A DNA stretch of 64,000 nt from Rhizobium tumorigenes. Its GTDB lineage: Bacteria; Pseudomonadota; Alphaproteobacteria; Rhizobiales; Rhizobiaceae. The DNA is taken from contig NZ_CP117256.1 of assembly GCF_003240565.2 (NCBI RefSeq), positions 558,001 through 622,000 on the forward strand, written 5' to 3'. The notes below the pieces were generated by a model. The model worked only from the letters and a program-made list of their open reading frames with translations. It did no database searches and was not told the DNA's origin. Shown here in pieces: positions 54,118 through 63,501 of this stretch (positions are counted from its first letter, which is position 1; each line of letters starts with the position of its first letter). Position numbers and translations under genes: made by a program.

Positions 54118-55608
54118 CTAGGCGTCGCGAAGCGCCTTGCGCCGCGGAAATATCTCGCGGATCCGGGCGGCATCCCCCAGCACCCGCCGTCCAGTCGGGA
54201 AGCAGCCCAGCGTCACCCCGGTCGCCAGGTAGCCGATCAGGATCCCCCCGCCGAATTCCAATGTGGGCGGGAGGCCGTAATGAACCGACAGTAAGGAGAA
54301 GGAGCAAACCGCGAACGCGGCGCCGACGATGGCAAAGGTGACAGGCGCCAGCATCGATAGGAAATCGGTGAGCGAGACCGGGCCGTCGCGCGTTGCGGCC
54401 CACACGGTCAGGCCCTGGATCGGAAGCGAGAACGCTGCGAACGACAGCGCGACCCCGGTCACGCCCCAGAAAATCCCGATCAGCAGCGCGAGGACCGACA
54501 CCACGTTGCCGATCAGCCCGTAGCGCAGCATCTGCGCGGTGCGGCCCTGGGTGATGAACAGCCAGCTGGCGATGGTGCCGAGCGGGGTCATGAGGCTGCC
54601 GAAGGCAAAGAACGCCACGATCGGCGAGCATTCGATCCACGCCGGACCGTACAGGAGCTTGACAGCGGCGTCGGGCATCATCGCGATGCACAGCAGGCCC
54701 GGCAACGCCATCAGCAGCAGGGCTTCGGCAATCCGTGCAAAGACCTTACGGTATTGCGCATCGTCGCCGGCGACGCGGGCCAGCACGGTTTCCGCAATCC
54801 GGGAAATCGGTCCCAGGATCTGCATGTACGACATCGAGACCAGCTTGAAGGCGCGATCGAACAACCCGACCTGCACCACGCCGTACAGGCGGCCGATCAG
54901 AACCGGGCTCAGATTGGCTGCAAAAAACGATCCGATGTTCAGTCCGGTCAAATGCGAGCCGAAGCGCAGGATCGGGATCGCATTGCGCAGGTTGCGCGGC
55001 CATGACGGCCGGAAATCCGATGTGATCCAGGCGATCGATCCGGCCGTCAGCGCGTGGGTCGCCTGGCCGATGATGATCGACCAGTAGCCGAGGCCGTACA
55101 GCGCGGCGGCGATCGAGACCATGACATTGCCGATCACCGGCAGGATGTCGATGATCAGCAGCGGTACCGGACGGATGCCGCGTACCAGCAGGGCGACCTG
55201 CTGCGACGACAAGCTGTTGATCAGGATCAGCACCGACATGGCGATCAGCACGGCGGTGACGCGGCCGTCGCCGTAGAAATGGGCAGCGCTTGGCGCGATG
55301 GCCATGATCGCCACGGCGATAGTCAAGCCAAGCGCGGCATTCATCCAGAAGATCGTATTGCTGTCGTCCCGTGTCAGGGTCGGCCGCTGGATCGTCGCCT
55401 GCGAAAGGCCGAGGTCATTGAAGATCGAAAGAAACGCGAAGATAGGTGCGCATATGGCGACGATGCCGAAATCGATAGGGCTCAACAGGCGCGCCAGGAC
55501 GACTTGCGAGCCGAACAGCAGCACTGCCTTGACGAGTTGTGTCGCCACACTGAGCACGGCCCAGCGCGATGCCTTCAGCATCAAATCCGACGATTCAGTT
55601 ATGTTCAC
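54118..55608 (-). CDS. Polysaccharide flippase (Wzx/PST family)
   Basis: 496 residues, about 14 membrane helices. Family hallmarks: LLFGSQVVLARLLSPIDFGI, IFNDLGLSQATIQRP, NTIFWMNAALGLTIAVAIM, PVLIGRLYGVVQVGLFDRAF and IAETVLARVAGDDAQYRKVF. It moves lipid-linked oligosaccharide units across the inner membrane for O-antigen or exopolysaccharide assembly. Divergent from the methyltransferase gene (318-bp gap, no other gene). Confidence 0.9.
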   Translation of the reverse strand: MNITESSDLMLKASRWAVLSVATQLVKAVLLFGSQVVLARLLSPIDFGIVAICAPIFAFLSIFNDLGLSQATIQRPTLTRDDSNTIFWMNAALGLTIAVAIMAIAPSAAHFYGDGRVTAVLIAMSVLILINSLSSQQVALLVRGIRPVPLLIIDILPVIGNVMVSIAAALYGLGYWSIIIGQATHALTAGSIAWITSDFRPSWPRNLRNAIPILRFGSHLTGLNIGSFFAANLSPVLIGRLYGVVQVGLFDRAFKLVSMSYMQILGPISRIAETVLARVAGDDAQYRKVFARIAEALLLMALPGLLCIAMMPDAAVKLLYGPAWIECSPIVAFFAFGSLMTPLGTIASWLFITQGRTAQMLRYGLIGNVVSVLALLIGIFWGVTGVALSFAAFSLPIQGLTVWAATRDGPVSLTDFLSMLAPVTFAIVGAAFAVCSFSLLSVHYGLPPTLEFGGGILIGYLATGVTLGCFPTGRRVLGDAARIREIFPRRKALRDA

Positions 55609-55925
55609 CGCGCGATCCCCTATGTAAACCGGCTTCCGGTGTCTTCTGTGCTATCGTGAGTCGGTTAATACTCCCCGACGAAGCAAGTATCCCGGTATGT
55701 CTTGCTGTTCATATTCCCTTAGGGCAGGCGTGTTGCGATTCCGGCAATGAAACGACCGGTAATTTACTAGTGGATCTTTGCGTCCGGAGTTCTGGAAGAT
55801 TAACTAATTGTGAAACATCCGATTGCTCCAACTGCGTGTGCTGGGCTACAGAGTTTGCCTGATGCTTCTACCATGGCATCCCTGCGGGTTGTCATCAAGT
55901 CCTGGGAAAAATGGATCGTCGCCAT

Positions 55926-56948
55926 ATGACTTCAGCCGCCATTTGTCCCGCCTGTACCAAAGGCGGTCTGCAATCGCAGTTTTCGGTGACCGCGACGCAG
56001 GCCGCCCAGTCTATCGTTCTGCCGACCAGCGACCTTGACCGCAACCAGCGGCTGACTGCGCACATCCATCACCTTTGGGGGACGGATCGCTGCGACATAA
56101 TGAAGTGCGGTCATTGCGGCTTCGGCTTCGCTTCTCCCTTTGTCGCGGGCGATGCCGACTTCTACAACCTCGCGAATTCCGACGTTTCGTATCCCACTGC
56201 CAAATGGGAGTTTAGGCGAACCATCGAGGCGCTGAAGCAGGCCCCCCGGGCCGATACCACGGTGCTTGAAGTCGGCGCCGGAGACGGATTTTTCCTCGAC
56301 ATGCTGGGCGCCGTGCCGGTCGAACCCGGCAACATCACAGCCGTCGAGTATAATACCAAGTCGATCCGTAATCTCGAAAGCCGGGGCTATCGGACCATAG
56401 CCAGCGATATCCGCGAGGCGCGGTTCGATGAGCATCAATCGGCGTTCGACTTCATCTTCCTGTTTCAGGTGGTCGAGCACATGGACGGGCTGGACAACCT
56501 GTTTGGCCGATTTCGCTATCTGTTGAAGCCCGGCGGCTCGGTGTTCATCGCCGTCCCCAATCCGCGGCGGATCGAATATCAGGAGAGCCACGATTCTGTG
56601 CTGGACATGCCGCCCAACCATGTCGGGCGCTGGACGCCGCGGGCGTTTGCCGAGCTCAGCGCGCGCCAGAGCCTGCGCGTCGTCACCACCGAAATCGAGC
56701 CGATGGACTGGGCCGAGTTTCTCAAGCATGACATCTCCTACAGCCATATCAGGCGCACTCAACTGAATCCTCATGGCATTCCGGCGCGCATCCGCAGCCT
56801 GCCGCGCGGCAAGTTCCGACGCTTGGCCGAGGCTGCGGCCGCGGCGGCGTATATTCCGGCGCGCTTGGGTTCATGGGCTGCCGCATACCGCGACCGCCAG
56901 ACTATGGGCGGGTCGCTCTGGGTGGAGTTGCAGCATTTCGCGCACTGA
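55926..56948 (+). CDS. SAM-dependent methyltransferase with N-terminal zinc-ribbon
   Basis: 340 residues from ATG 55926. N-terminal zinc-ribbon-like cysteines (CPACTKGG and MKCGHCGFGF), then a class I methyltransferase core: TTVLEVGAGDGFFLDML (motif I), NITAVEYNTKSIRNLE, FDFIFLFQVVEHMDGLDNLF and KPGGSVFIAVPNP. This layout is common in sugar C- or O-methyltransferases of polysaccharide clusters. The C-terminus is a basic Ala-rich helix (FRRLAEAAAAAAYIPARLGS). Confidence 0.85.
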   Translation: MTSAAICPACTKGGLQSQFSVTATQAAQSIVLPTSDLDRNQRLTAHIHHLWGTDRCDIMKCGHCGFGFASPFVAGDADFYNLANSDVSYPTAKWEFRRTIEALKQAPRADTTVLEVGAGDGFFLDMLGAVPVEPGNITAVEYNTKSIRNLESRGYRTIASDIREARFDEHQSAFDFIFLFQVVEHMDGLDNLFGRFRYLLKPGGSVFIAVPNPRRIEYQESHDSVLDMPPNHVGRWTPRAFAELSARQSLRVVTTEIEPMDWAEFLKHDISYSHIRRTQLNPHGIPARIRSLPRGKFRRLAEAAAAAAYIPARLGSWAAAYRDRQTMGGSLWVELQHFAH

Positions 56949-57069
56949 TCGCCTGCATCGGCGGCCCGCTGCCGCACCCTGTCGTTGGTCGTCGATGCGG
57001 CTGTTCGAGAAATGCCCATGCCGGCAGACTGAAAACAATTCTCGCGTTGGTATCGGCTCTAGAGTGTGT

Positions 57070-57300
57070 TTAAGAAAGCGGATATCGAGCAAGCCTTCTG
57101 GCCAGGAGCTTGATCATTGCGGTCTGGATCAGGGCGAGGCTTGTTGCTGAGAAGCGCTCAAAATCCTTGACGATCCGGCGCTTGAGGCCGAGCCGTGAGA
57201 GGGTTCGTTCAACGATCCAGCGCTTCGGCGATACCTAGAACCCCGCCTGATTTCGCTTGACGATTTCCATCGGTCTTGGGCTTGCCTCTTCGACCTTCGG
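57070..57300 (-). pseudogene. IS5-family transposase, C-terminal remnant
   Basis: Reads VSPKRWIVERTLSRLGLKRR followed by IVKDFERFSATSLALIQTAM and LLARRLARYPLS, the end of an IS5-type DDE transposase (WIVERT carries the catalytic Glu). A TAG stop (NQAGF-stop-V) precedes it. No start remains. Confidence 0.75.
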
Positions 57301-57564
57301 ACCCTGATAGCCGCCAATGCGGTGCCCATGATCACCGCTAGCACCGCCGTTATCATAGTATCGATGGTGAGATTGCCCGATGTTGAGCTTTAAGAAGCAA
57401 GCAAATCACCACTTGCGTAAGGCGCGTATCGCCTACTCATCCCACCGGCGTTGGGCTGCGTGGCGCTGAAAAAGAAAGCCTGCACCGCGAAGCGTGGCGA
57501 CGACATCGCGTCCGCTATTTCTTGCCGGTCGAGTGCCGAGAACGAAGCGGCTGGTTCCAAATAC

Positions 57565-57615
57565 TCGCAGCAGCAGAACCGGCTTCGACATTGATTTGAA
57601 ATACCTCCCTCAGAT
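57565..57615 (+). pseudogene. IS481-like integrase scrap
   Basis: SRTGFDIDLKYLPQM matches the first catalytic Asp region (HIDVKYLPQM) of IS481-type transposases. It breaks off directly afterwards. The surrounding 57301-57777 holds no other recognisable gene. Confidence 0.45.
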
Positions 57616-57777
57616 GTGGTGGTTGAGCAAGGGCGGCCACAAGATAATGCGAAATGCGGCAGCGCCGCCACGCATCTCTCCAGATTCAGTCAAGCAAAGG
57701 GCTCTATTCATAAATAGCGTCCCTTTCTGAACAGTCGGCCCATCCTTTGATTGGCCCGATACCCTGAAGGATCTGAA

Positions 57778-58062
57778 ATGACCCCTGCCCGCTTCCGAGA
57801 ATGCCTACGCTCAATTCGCTGGACTTCGGTCGACATCGTCAACGCTCTGCAGTGCGACCTGGCCTGGATCGAGGGACTGGAGAGCGGGGAGATACGGATC
57901 CCCGAGGACGTTGCCAGCTGGTTAGACAAGCTTGCGTGTTTTCATGCCGAAAACCAGCCACCCACAACCTGCCGAGCTGGAACCGCCTATCCCAGAATGT
58001 TGATGGACGTTGGGCGACCAAACGCTAGCCGAAGGCAGCCGCTTGTTTCGGCCGATCGATGA
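57778..58062 (+). CDS. Small HTH-like protein, C-terminus probably disrupted
   Basis: 94 codons from MTPARFRECLRSIRWTSVDI followed by NALQCDLAWIEGLESGEIRI and PEDVASWLDKLACFHAENQP. This resembles short rhizobial XRE-like helix-turn-helix proteins. The last 35 residues do not fit the family and run into the Tn3-like remnant, so the gene was probably cut near 57960. Confidence 0.45.
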   Translation: MTPARFRECLRSIRWTSVDIVNALQCDLAWIEGLESGEIRIPEDVASWLDKLACFHAENQPPTTCRAGTAYPRMLMDVGRPNASRRQPLVSADR

Positions 58063-59173
58063 ACATCTGATGCCGAAGCCGGCCTTTGTTGACCTGAAGG
58101 AGGACGACAAGCTCGGCATTGGTGTCCAGAGTGACGGTGCAGCATGGCTGCCGCAAATGGCCCAGATGATGGACTTCAACCTGAGGCAACTGGCCTGGCG
58201 TGCTCGCTATGGGAAGCTTGAAGGTGTGAGGATAGAAAACGGCACCTTGATCGTGACGCCCCGCGTCAGCGATGTTCCCGCTGCGGCCGACGCACTCAAT
58301 GACGAAATCGGTGGCATGTATCCTCTGGTCGAAGTCCCCGATCTGCGGCGGGAGGTGCATGAATGGACGGATTTTGCCGACCAGTTCACCACGTCCGGAC
58401 GGGAGATGCGCCGCAAAACGTCTCCGCCATGCTGGCCGGCGTGCTCGCCGATGGCACCAACCTCGGCCCGAACGCATGGCAGGAGCCTCGAAAGGCATCA
58501 GCGCCAATCAGATCGGCTGGATGCGGAGTTTCCATGCCCGGTCCGAAACCTATAGAGCGGCGCAGGCAAGCGTTACCGACGCGCATACGCGCCATCCGCA
58601 TTCCCAACTCTGGGGAGACGGACCGACCGCGTCATCCGACGGGCAGTTCTTCCGGGCCAGCGACCGCGCCGCCAAGCGCAGCGACATCAATCTGCACTAT
58701 GGCAGTGAGCCGGGACCAAGTTTTAAAGCGCCCTTTCGGATCAATACGGCTACTTCAGCATTCTGTCGATCAGCCCGACCAAGAGCGAAGCCGTCTATGT
58801 TCTCGACGGCCTGTTTGATCACAACGCGATCCTGGAGATCGAGGAGCTGTTTACCGATACCGGTGGCACTAGCGATCATGTCTTCGCCCTGATCGGCAAG
58901 CGTTTCGCACCCCGCCTCCGCAACATCAAGGATCGGAAATTCCATATCTTCGAGAAGGCCGACGCCTATCCGGGACTGGCCAACCATATCGGCGCGCCCA
59001 TCAACACCGCCCTCATTATGGAGCACTGGGACGAAATTTTGCGCCTGGCCGCATCTGTTATGACCCGCACCGTTGCGCCGTCAGCGATCCTCAAAAGTTT
59101 GTCCGCGTCGAAATCCAGTGGCCTCGCCAAAGCGCTACGCGAACTTGGACGCATAGAGCGCACTCTGATTTGA
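58010..59173 (+). pseudogene. Tn3-family transposase, central part, multiply frameshifted
   Basis: Pieces in successive frames: FRPIDEHLMPKPAF, EGVRIENGTLIVTPRVSDVP, EVPDLRREVHEWTDFADQFT, then SQLWGDGPTASSDGQFFRAS, then VYVLDGLFDHNAILEIEELF, TDTGGTSDHVFALIGKRFAP, LKSLSASKSSGLAKALRELG and RIERTLI with a stop. These are consecutive blocks of a Tn3-type TnpA. At least two frameshifts are present and the C-terminal 200 or so residues are missing. A piece of that missing end type lies at 43370-43587. Confidence 0.82.
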
Positions 59174-59273
59174 TCGCGCGCTTTTTTGGATTTACAAAGG
59201 TTGACAACACACGAAAATGGTATCGTAAAGGGTAAAGTCGCGGCCCCTCTCGAATTTTGCGACGATGCCATCG

Positions 59274-61277
59274 CTATCCTCCGGCGAGCCATTTGACCTC
59301 TCCGGCGTCAAGCTTGACCTTGAAGGCGGCGAGGCTGTGGTTGAGCTCGTAGAGCGAGCGGGGGCCGATAAGCGGCACGACCGGCCAGGCCTGGTTCAGG
59401 ACATAGGCAAGCGCCACCTGGATAGTGTCCATGCCCTGCTGCTTGCCGATCTGCTCGGCCCGGTCGCGCCGATCGAAATTGGCGTCGGAATACCAGGAGC
59501 GCGCAAGTTCGGGGTCCGTGAACTTGTCCCTGCCCGCCCGGTCCGTGAAGAAGCCGCGCGCCTGACTCGACCAGGCGAGGTTGGTCACCACCCGGCTTTG
59601 CATCCACGCCATCCACTCCGCACTGGAGCAGGCGATGCAGCCATCCCAAACGGGTTGAACCATGTCGGCGAGCGAGAAATTGTTGGAAAGAACGCTCGGC
59701 TTCGTCTTGCCCGTTCGCTCCGCATAGGCGATCGCCTCGTCCATCCGTTCCCGGGTCCAGTTGGAGCCGCCGAACGGCCCGCGGATGCGACCCGTCCTGA
59801 CCTCCGCATCCATCGCATCGACGAACTCGCCGACCGGGATATCCGGGTTGTCGCGATGCATAAAATAGATGTCAACATAGTCGCTCTTCAGCCGCTCGAG
59901 GCTGGCAGTCAACTGCTTGCCGATGACATCAGGGTAGCAGAGGGGCGTGTGCACGCCCTTTTCAATGACCACCATCTGGTCCCTCACTCCGCGGCTGGCT
60001 ATCCAGTCGCCTATCAGCCTGTCCTGCATGCCGCCATTATAGCTGAAGGCAGAATCGACGAGATTGCCGCCCGCCTCGAAGAAGGCATCGAGCACGATCG
60101 AGGCGCCGGAGAAAGTCGAAAATTCCATCAGGCCAAGGGCGACCATCGACATTTCCTTGGGCAGGTTGGCGATGCGACCGCGCCTTATCTGGTTTTTTGC
60201 GGCGGCAAGGGGCGTGCCACGCAAGGTGCGGGTGCGCAGCGCCGGCGTTTCGATCTCATATTCCAGGCCGATGGCCGCTCGCCATTTGTCCATCGCGCGG
60301 AAGTTTCCGAGTGTGTCGGCGCGCGTCATACCCGGATAGGCAAATTCGCTCCGCCCCGCCCGGATCGCCGCGCCTGCTGCGTCGACCTCGAAGCTGTAGA
60401 TGTGGCGTGGCTCGGAGACGGAGATCTCCTGCCGGGCGCCGTCGGCGGCAAAGATGCGGATGGTTGCTGTCCCGCCCGACTTGCCGCCGGCAAACCAGAA
60501 CTGGTCAATCTCGATGCGACCCTTCGTGCCGAAGATGCGCAGCACGTTATCCTGGTCCACAGAGACCGAGCAGGAGAGCTCGGCGATCGCTCCGCTTGGA
60601 AAATGCAGAACCGCCGATGTCCATTCGTCGACACCGGTTTCGCCGAGATGGCCCACGGCAAAAAGCTTGTCCGGCTCCATCACGTCGCCCGATTGCGCGC
60701 CGACGATCAGCCGTGCCATCGACACAGGGTAGCCGCCGACATCCAGAATGCCGCCGCCTGCAAGCGCGTTGGAGAGCAGCCGATGCTCCGGATCGAACGG
60801 CTTGGCAAAGCCAAAGCTGGATTTGATCAGCCTAATGTCGCCGATGGTCTTTGACTTCAGCAATTCGACGAGCTTCAGCGTCAAGGGATGGAGGCGGTAC
60901 ATATAGGCTTCGCCAAGAAACGTGCCGGCCTGACGCGACGCTTCCTGCATCGCCTCAGCCTCGGCGGCCGACAGCCCCATCGGCTTTTCGCAGAGAGCAT
61001 GCTTGCCGTGCTCCGCCGCCTTGATGGCCCATTCGGCGTGGTTCGGATGGGGTGTCGAGATGTAGATCGCATCGACTTCCGGATCGGCGAGGAGTGCGTC
61101 ATAGCCGTCGACGATCCGGGCTCCCGGAAAACGCTCCGCGAGGCCGGGCTTTTGCGGATTGCGCGTGCCAATTGCCGTGACGCGGCCGCTCTCCGACTGC
61201 GCGACGCCTGCAAAGAAGTCCTGCGCGATGCTGCCGGGCCCAAGTATTCCCCAGCGGATCTTATCGGTGATGTTCAT
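59274..61277 (-). CDS. Fused Gfo/Idh/MocA oxidoreductase and aldo/keto reductase
   Basis: 667 residues; ATG 61277 is chosen for GAAAGGA with about 8-base spacing (ATG 61283 is the other option). Residues 1 to about 335 are a Gfo/Idh/MocA dehydrogenase: WGILGPGSIAQDFFAGV (Rossmann), AIYISTPHPNHAEWAIKAAE, HALCEKPMGLSAAEAE (EKP motif) and GGGILDVGGYPVSMARLIVG. The remainder is an aldo/keto reductase in which Tyr and Asp of the active site are visible (DSAFSYNGGMQDRLIGDWI), followed by DYVDIYFMHRDNPDIP (His) and LVPLIGP-like SVVPLIGPRS. Both act on sugars or polyols with NAD(P). A single polypeptide suggests a coupled oxidation-reduction of a sugar. It lies downstream of the GH42 gene. Confidence 0.85.
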   Translation of the reverse strand: MNITDKIRWGILGPGSIAQDFFAGVAQSESGRVTAIGTRNPQKPGLAERFPGARIVDGYDALLADPEVDAIYISTPHPNHAEWAIKAAEHGKHALCEKPMGLSAAEAEAMQEASRQAGTFLGEAYMYRLHPLTLKLVELLKSKTIGDIRLIKSSFGFAKPFDPEHRLLSNALAGGGILDVGGYPVSMARLIVGAQSGDVMEPDKLFAVGHLGETGVDEWTSAVLHFPSGAIAELSCSVSVDQDNVLRIFGTKGRIEIDQFWFAGGKSGGTATIRIFAADGARQEISVSEPRHIYSFEVDAAGAAIRAGRSEFAYPGMTRADTLGNFRAMDKWRAAIGLEYEIETPALRTRTLRGTPLAAAKNQIRRGRIANLPKEMSMVALGLMEFSTFSGASIVLDAFFEAGGNLVDSAFSYNGGMQDRLIGDWIASRGVRDQMVVIEKGVHTPLCYPDVIGKQLTASLERLKSDYVDIYFMHRDNPDIPVGEFVDAMDAEVRTGRIRGPFGGSNWTRERMDEAIAYAERTGKTKPSVLSNNFSLADMVQPVWDGCIACSSAEWMAWMQSRVVTNLAWSSQARGFFTDRAGRDKFTDPELARSWYSDANFDRRDRAEQIGKQQGMDTIQVALAYVLNQAWPVVPLIGPRSLYELNHSLAAFKVKLDAGEVKWLAGG

Positions 61278-61332
61278 GGACATGGTCCTTTCAAGGGCGT
61301 AAGCAGGGCTTGCGGTTGCTGCCAGCCGGTGG

Positions 61333-63501
61333 TCACTGCAACTCGACGATAGCGCAGCCATAGGCTTCGAGGGACAGATTGCTGGCGACGGACGTGCTAG
61401 CATCTAAGAGATTGCGACCGGCCGGCACGCCCGACAAATTCACCGGTTCGCTGTTGCAGTTTTGAATGAACAGCAGCTGTCGTCCGTCGCCCTGGCGCAT
61501 GGTTACCTCCACGCCATCGGGTAGGTCCGACAGCAGCGGCTCGATCGCTGCATCCGCAAATGTCCGCTCGGCCAGGGCTGCAATCAGATCGGGCGTCAGG
61601 TAGGTGCCCACATAGAGCACCCGGCCAGCGCCGACCTTACGCGAGGTGATCATCGGTGTGCCGGCGGCGTAGCGGTTTGACCATTCTGCAATGATCTCGA
61701 CACCGTCGTCGACCGTCAGATTCTCGTAGAAATGGCCGGCTTCGAGCTCGCGGTTGCCGATCTTGAAACTGCGCACGCGCCGTTGCGATCCCGCCGGACG
61801 GTTCGGAGGGATTACTACGCCGCCTGATCGTAACATCACGTCGAAGAGCCCGTTGGCCCCGGGTGCCGCCAACCTACCAAAATCTTCAACCCTCACCCCG
61901 GTTAGTTGCGACAGCGACGTGCCGGGGGCGGCAACGCGAATAACGTGGTTGTTTTCGTCGCGGGTTCCCGTCCTAGCACCGACGATGACGGTTCCGCCAC
62001 CGCGGGCAAATGCCTCCAGTCTTTCCGTCCAGTCGTCTTTCCACATCACGAAATGGGGAACGTAGAGCAATCTCAGCCGCGAGAGATCGTCCTCGGGATG
62101 AATGAAGCCGCAGGCAATGCCGCGGTCATAGCAATATTGATGCAGCAGGACGGCGTCGTCCTGGGGGCTCGGCAGGCCGATCGGATAGGTCTTGTGGGCT
62201 TCCTGATTGTCGAAATCCCCACCGGCTATGCCGACATCCATGCGCACGTGGGTTCCAAGAATTTTGTCCTTCAGTGCCGTCATCTCGGTCGCAAATCGCT
62301 TTGCCTCGTCATAACGGTGACGGGGGACATCGTCGTGGTCGATAATGCCCATCCAGTAGATTTCCGCGCCGAAGTGGGCCGGTCGCCATCGGAAAAACAT
62401 CAGGCCGTCAGCACCGCGCGCCACCGACGACATGGCCATTCTGCGCATCTCGCCGGGCTCCGGCGTCAGCGTACAGAAGCCTGGCTGACTGCCAAATCCA
62501 GACTGCTGTTCCGGGACGATGTAGTTGCCGGAAAACCCACGGCAGATGTCAAGGTGAAGAGCCTGCACCTTGGCGTGACTGCCGATCCGCTGGAATTCGT
62601 CATAAAGCATCGGGTAGATGTCGTAGCCGGCAAAATCGAGATCGGTGGAGAACTGGCCGCGGAAGTCAATGTCGCGCAGGCCGCCGAGATTGTGGAAAAT
62701 GAACCATGTCGGGTTGGTCTCCCGCAGGATTTCGACCTGGTCATGCTGGAAACGGGCTGTCGCGAAGGCCAGGAAGCGGTGGTAGTCCTGGACATGGCCT
62801 GGGCTCGGGAATGTCGGGGCGAAATCAAGCGGAAAGACGATCTGGCCGAAGTCATCGTAGGCCGTTGCCCAGAAGTCGCCGCCCCAGGCAAAGTTGAGTA
62901 AGTCTATCGTACCATAGCGGTCTGCCAGAAAGGCCTGGAACTCCGGGAGTGCCGCCGCCGAATAGGTCTCCGGCATGCTGGTGTTGAGTTCGTTGTCCGT
63001 CTGCCAGCCGACGACATCAGGGTTGTCGCGATAGTGATCGGCCATTGCCCGCGTGATCCGTCGGCTATGGGTCCGGAAGACCGGGTTGCTGGTGTCTGCA
63101 TGCTGGCGCGAGCCGTGGCTCATGGTGCGCCCGTTGCCGTCGACCCGCAGGATGTCCGGATGGGCCTCAGTCAACCAGCGCGGCGGCGTGGCGGTGGGCG
63201 TGCACATGATGGTGCTGAGCCCGTGCCGACCCAGTTGGGCAATCGCACGGTCGAATAGATCGAAGTGGAATTCCCCTTCCCTCGGCTCGAACAGATGCCA
63301 GGCAAACTCCCCCATGCGCACCACATTGAAGCCCGCCGCCGCCATGCGCTCTGCGTCACGGGCCCAATAGCTTTCGTCAACATGCTCGGGGTAGTGCGGC
63401 ACGCCGACAAGAAAGCGATCGGTATCAATGGTCCGCCAGGCGGAGAGTTTCGAGATGCTGGTACTGGCTGTCAAGATATGGCACTCCTGGATCGAGGTCA
63501 C
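61333..63501 (-). CDS. GH42 beta-galactosidase
   Basis: 722 residues. GH42 motifs: FLVGVPHYPEHVDESYWARD, GFNVVRMGEFAWHLFEPREG, PTATPPRWLTEAHPDIL, GWQTDNELNTS (acid/base Glu), IVPEQQSGFG (nucleophile Glu) and GADGLMFFRWRPAHFGAEIY. A trimerisation domain and a small C-terminal beta domain follow. No signal peptide, so it hydrolyses imported beta-galactosides in the cytoplasm. It overlaps the upstream ABC ATPase gene by 4 bp and is followed 56 bp later by the fused oxidoreductase, forming a sugar-use operon. Confidence 0.9.
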   Translation of the reverse strand: MTSIQECHILTASTSISKLSAWRTIDTDRFLVGVPHYPEHVDESYWARDAERMAAAGFNVVRMGEFAWHLFEPREGEFHFDLFDRAIAQLGRHGLSTIMCTPTATPPRWLTEAHPDILRVDGNGRTMSHGSRQHADTSNPVFRTHSRRITRAMADHYRDNPDVVGWQTDNELNTSMPETYSAAALPEFQAFLADRYGTIDLLNFAWGGDFWATAYDDFGQIVFPLDFAPTFPSPGHVQDYHRFLAFATARFQHDQVEILRETNPTWFIFHNLGGLRDIDFRGQFSTDLDFAGYDIYPMLYDEFQRIGSHAKVQALHLDICRGFSGNYIVPEQQSGFGSQPGFCTLTPEPGEMRRMAMSSVARGADGLMFFRWRPAHFGAEIYWMGIIDHDDVPRHRYDEAKRFATEMTALKDKILGTHVRMDVGIAGGDFDNQEAHKTYPIGLPSPQDDAVLLHQYCYDRGIACGFIHPEDDLSRLRLLYVPHFVMWKDDWTERLEAFARGGGTVIVGARTGTRDENNHVIRVAAPGTSLSQLTGVRVEDFGRLAAPGANGLFDVMLRSGGVVIPPNRPAGSQRRVRSFKIGNRELEAGHFYENLTVDDGVEIIAEWSNRYAAGTPMITSRKVGAGRVLYVGTYLTPDLIAALAERTFADAAIEPLLSDLPDGVEVTMRQGDGRQLLFIQNCNSEPVNLSGVPAGRNLLDASTSVASNLSLEAYGCAIVELQ

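Noticed and set aside
59265..60854. 529-codon plus-strand ORF
   Set aside because: Antisense shadow of the fused oxidoreductase; no domain features.
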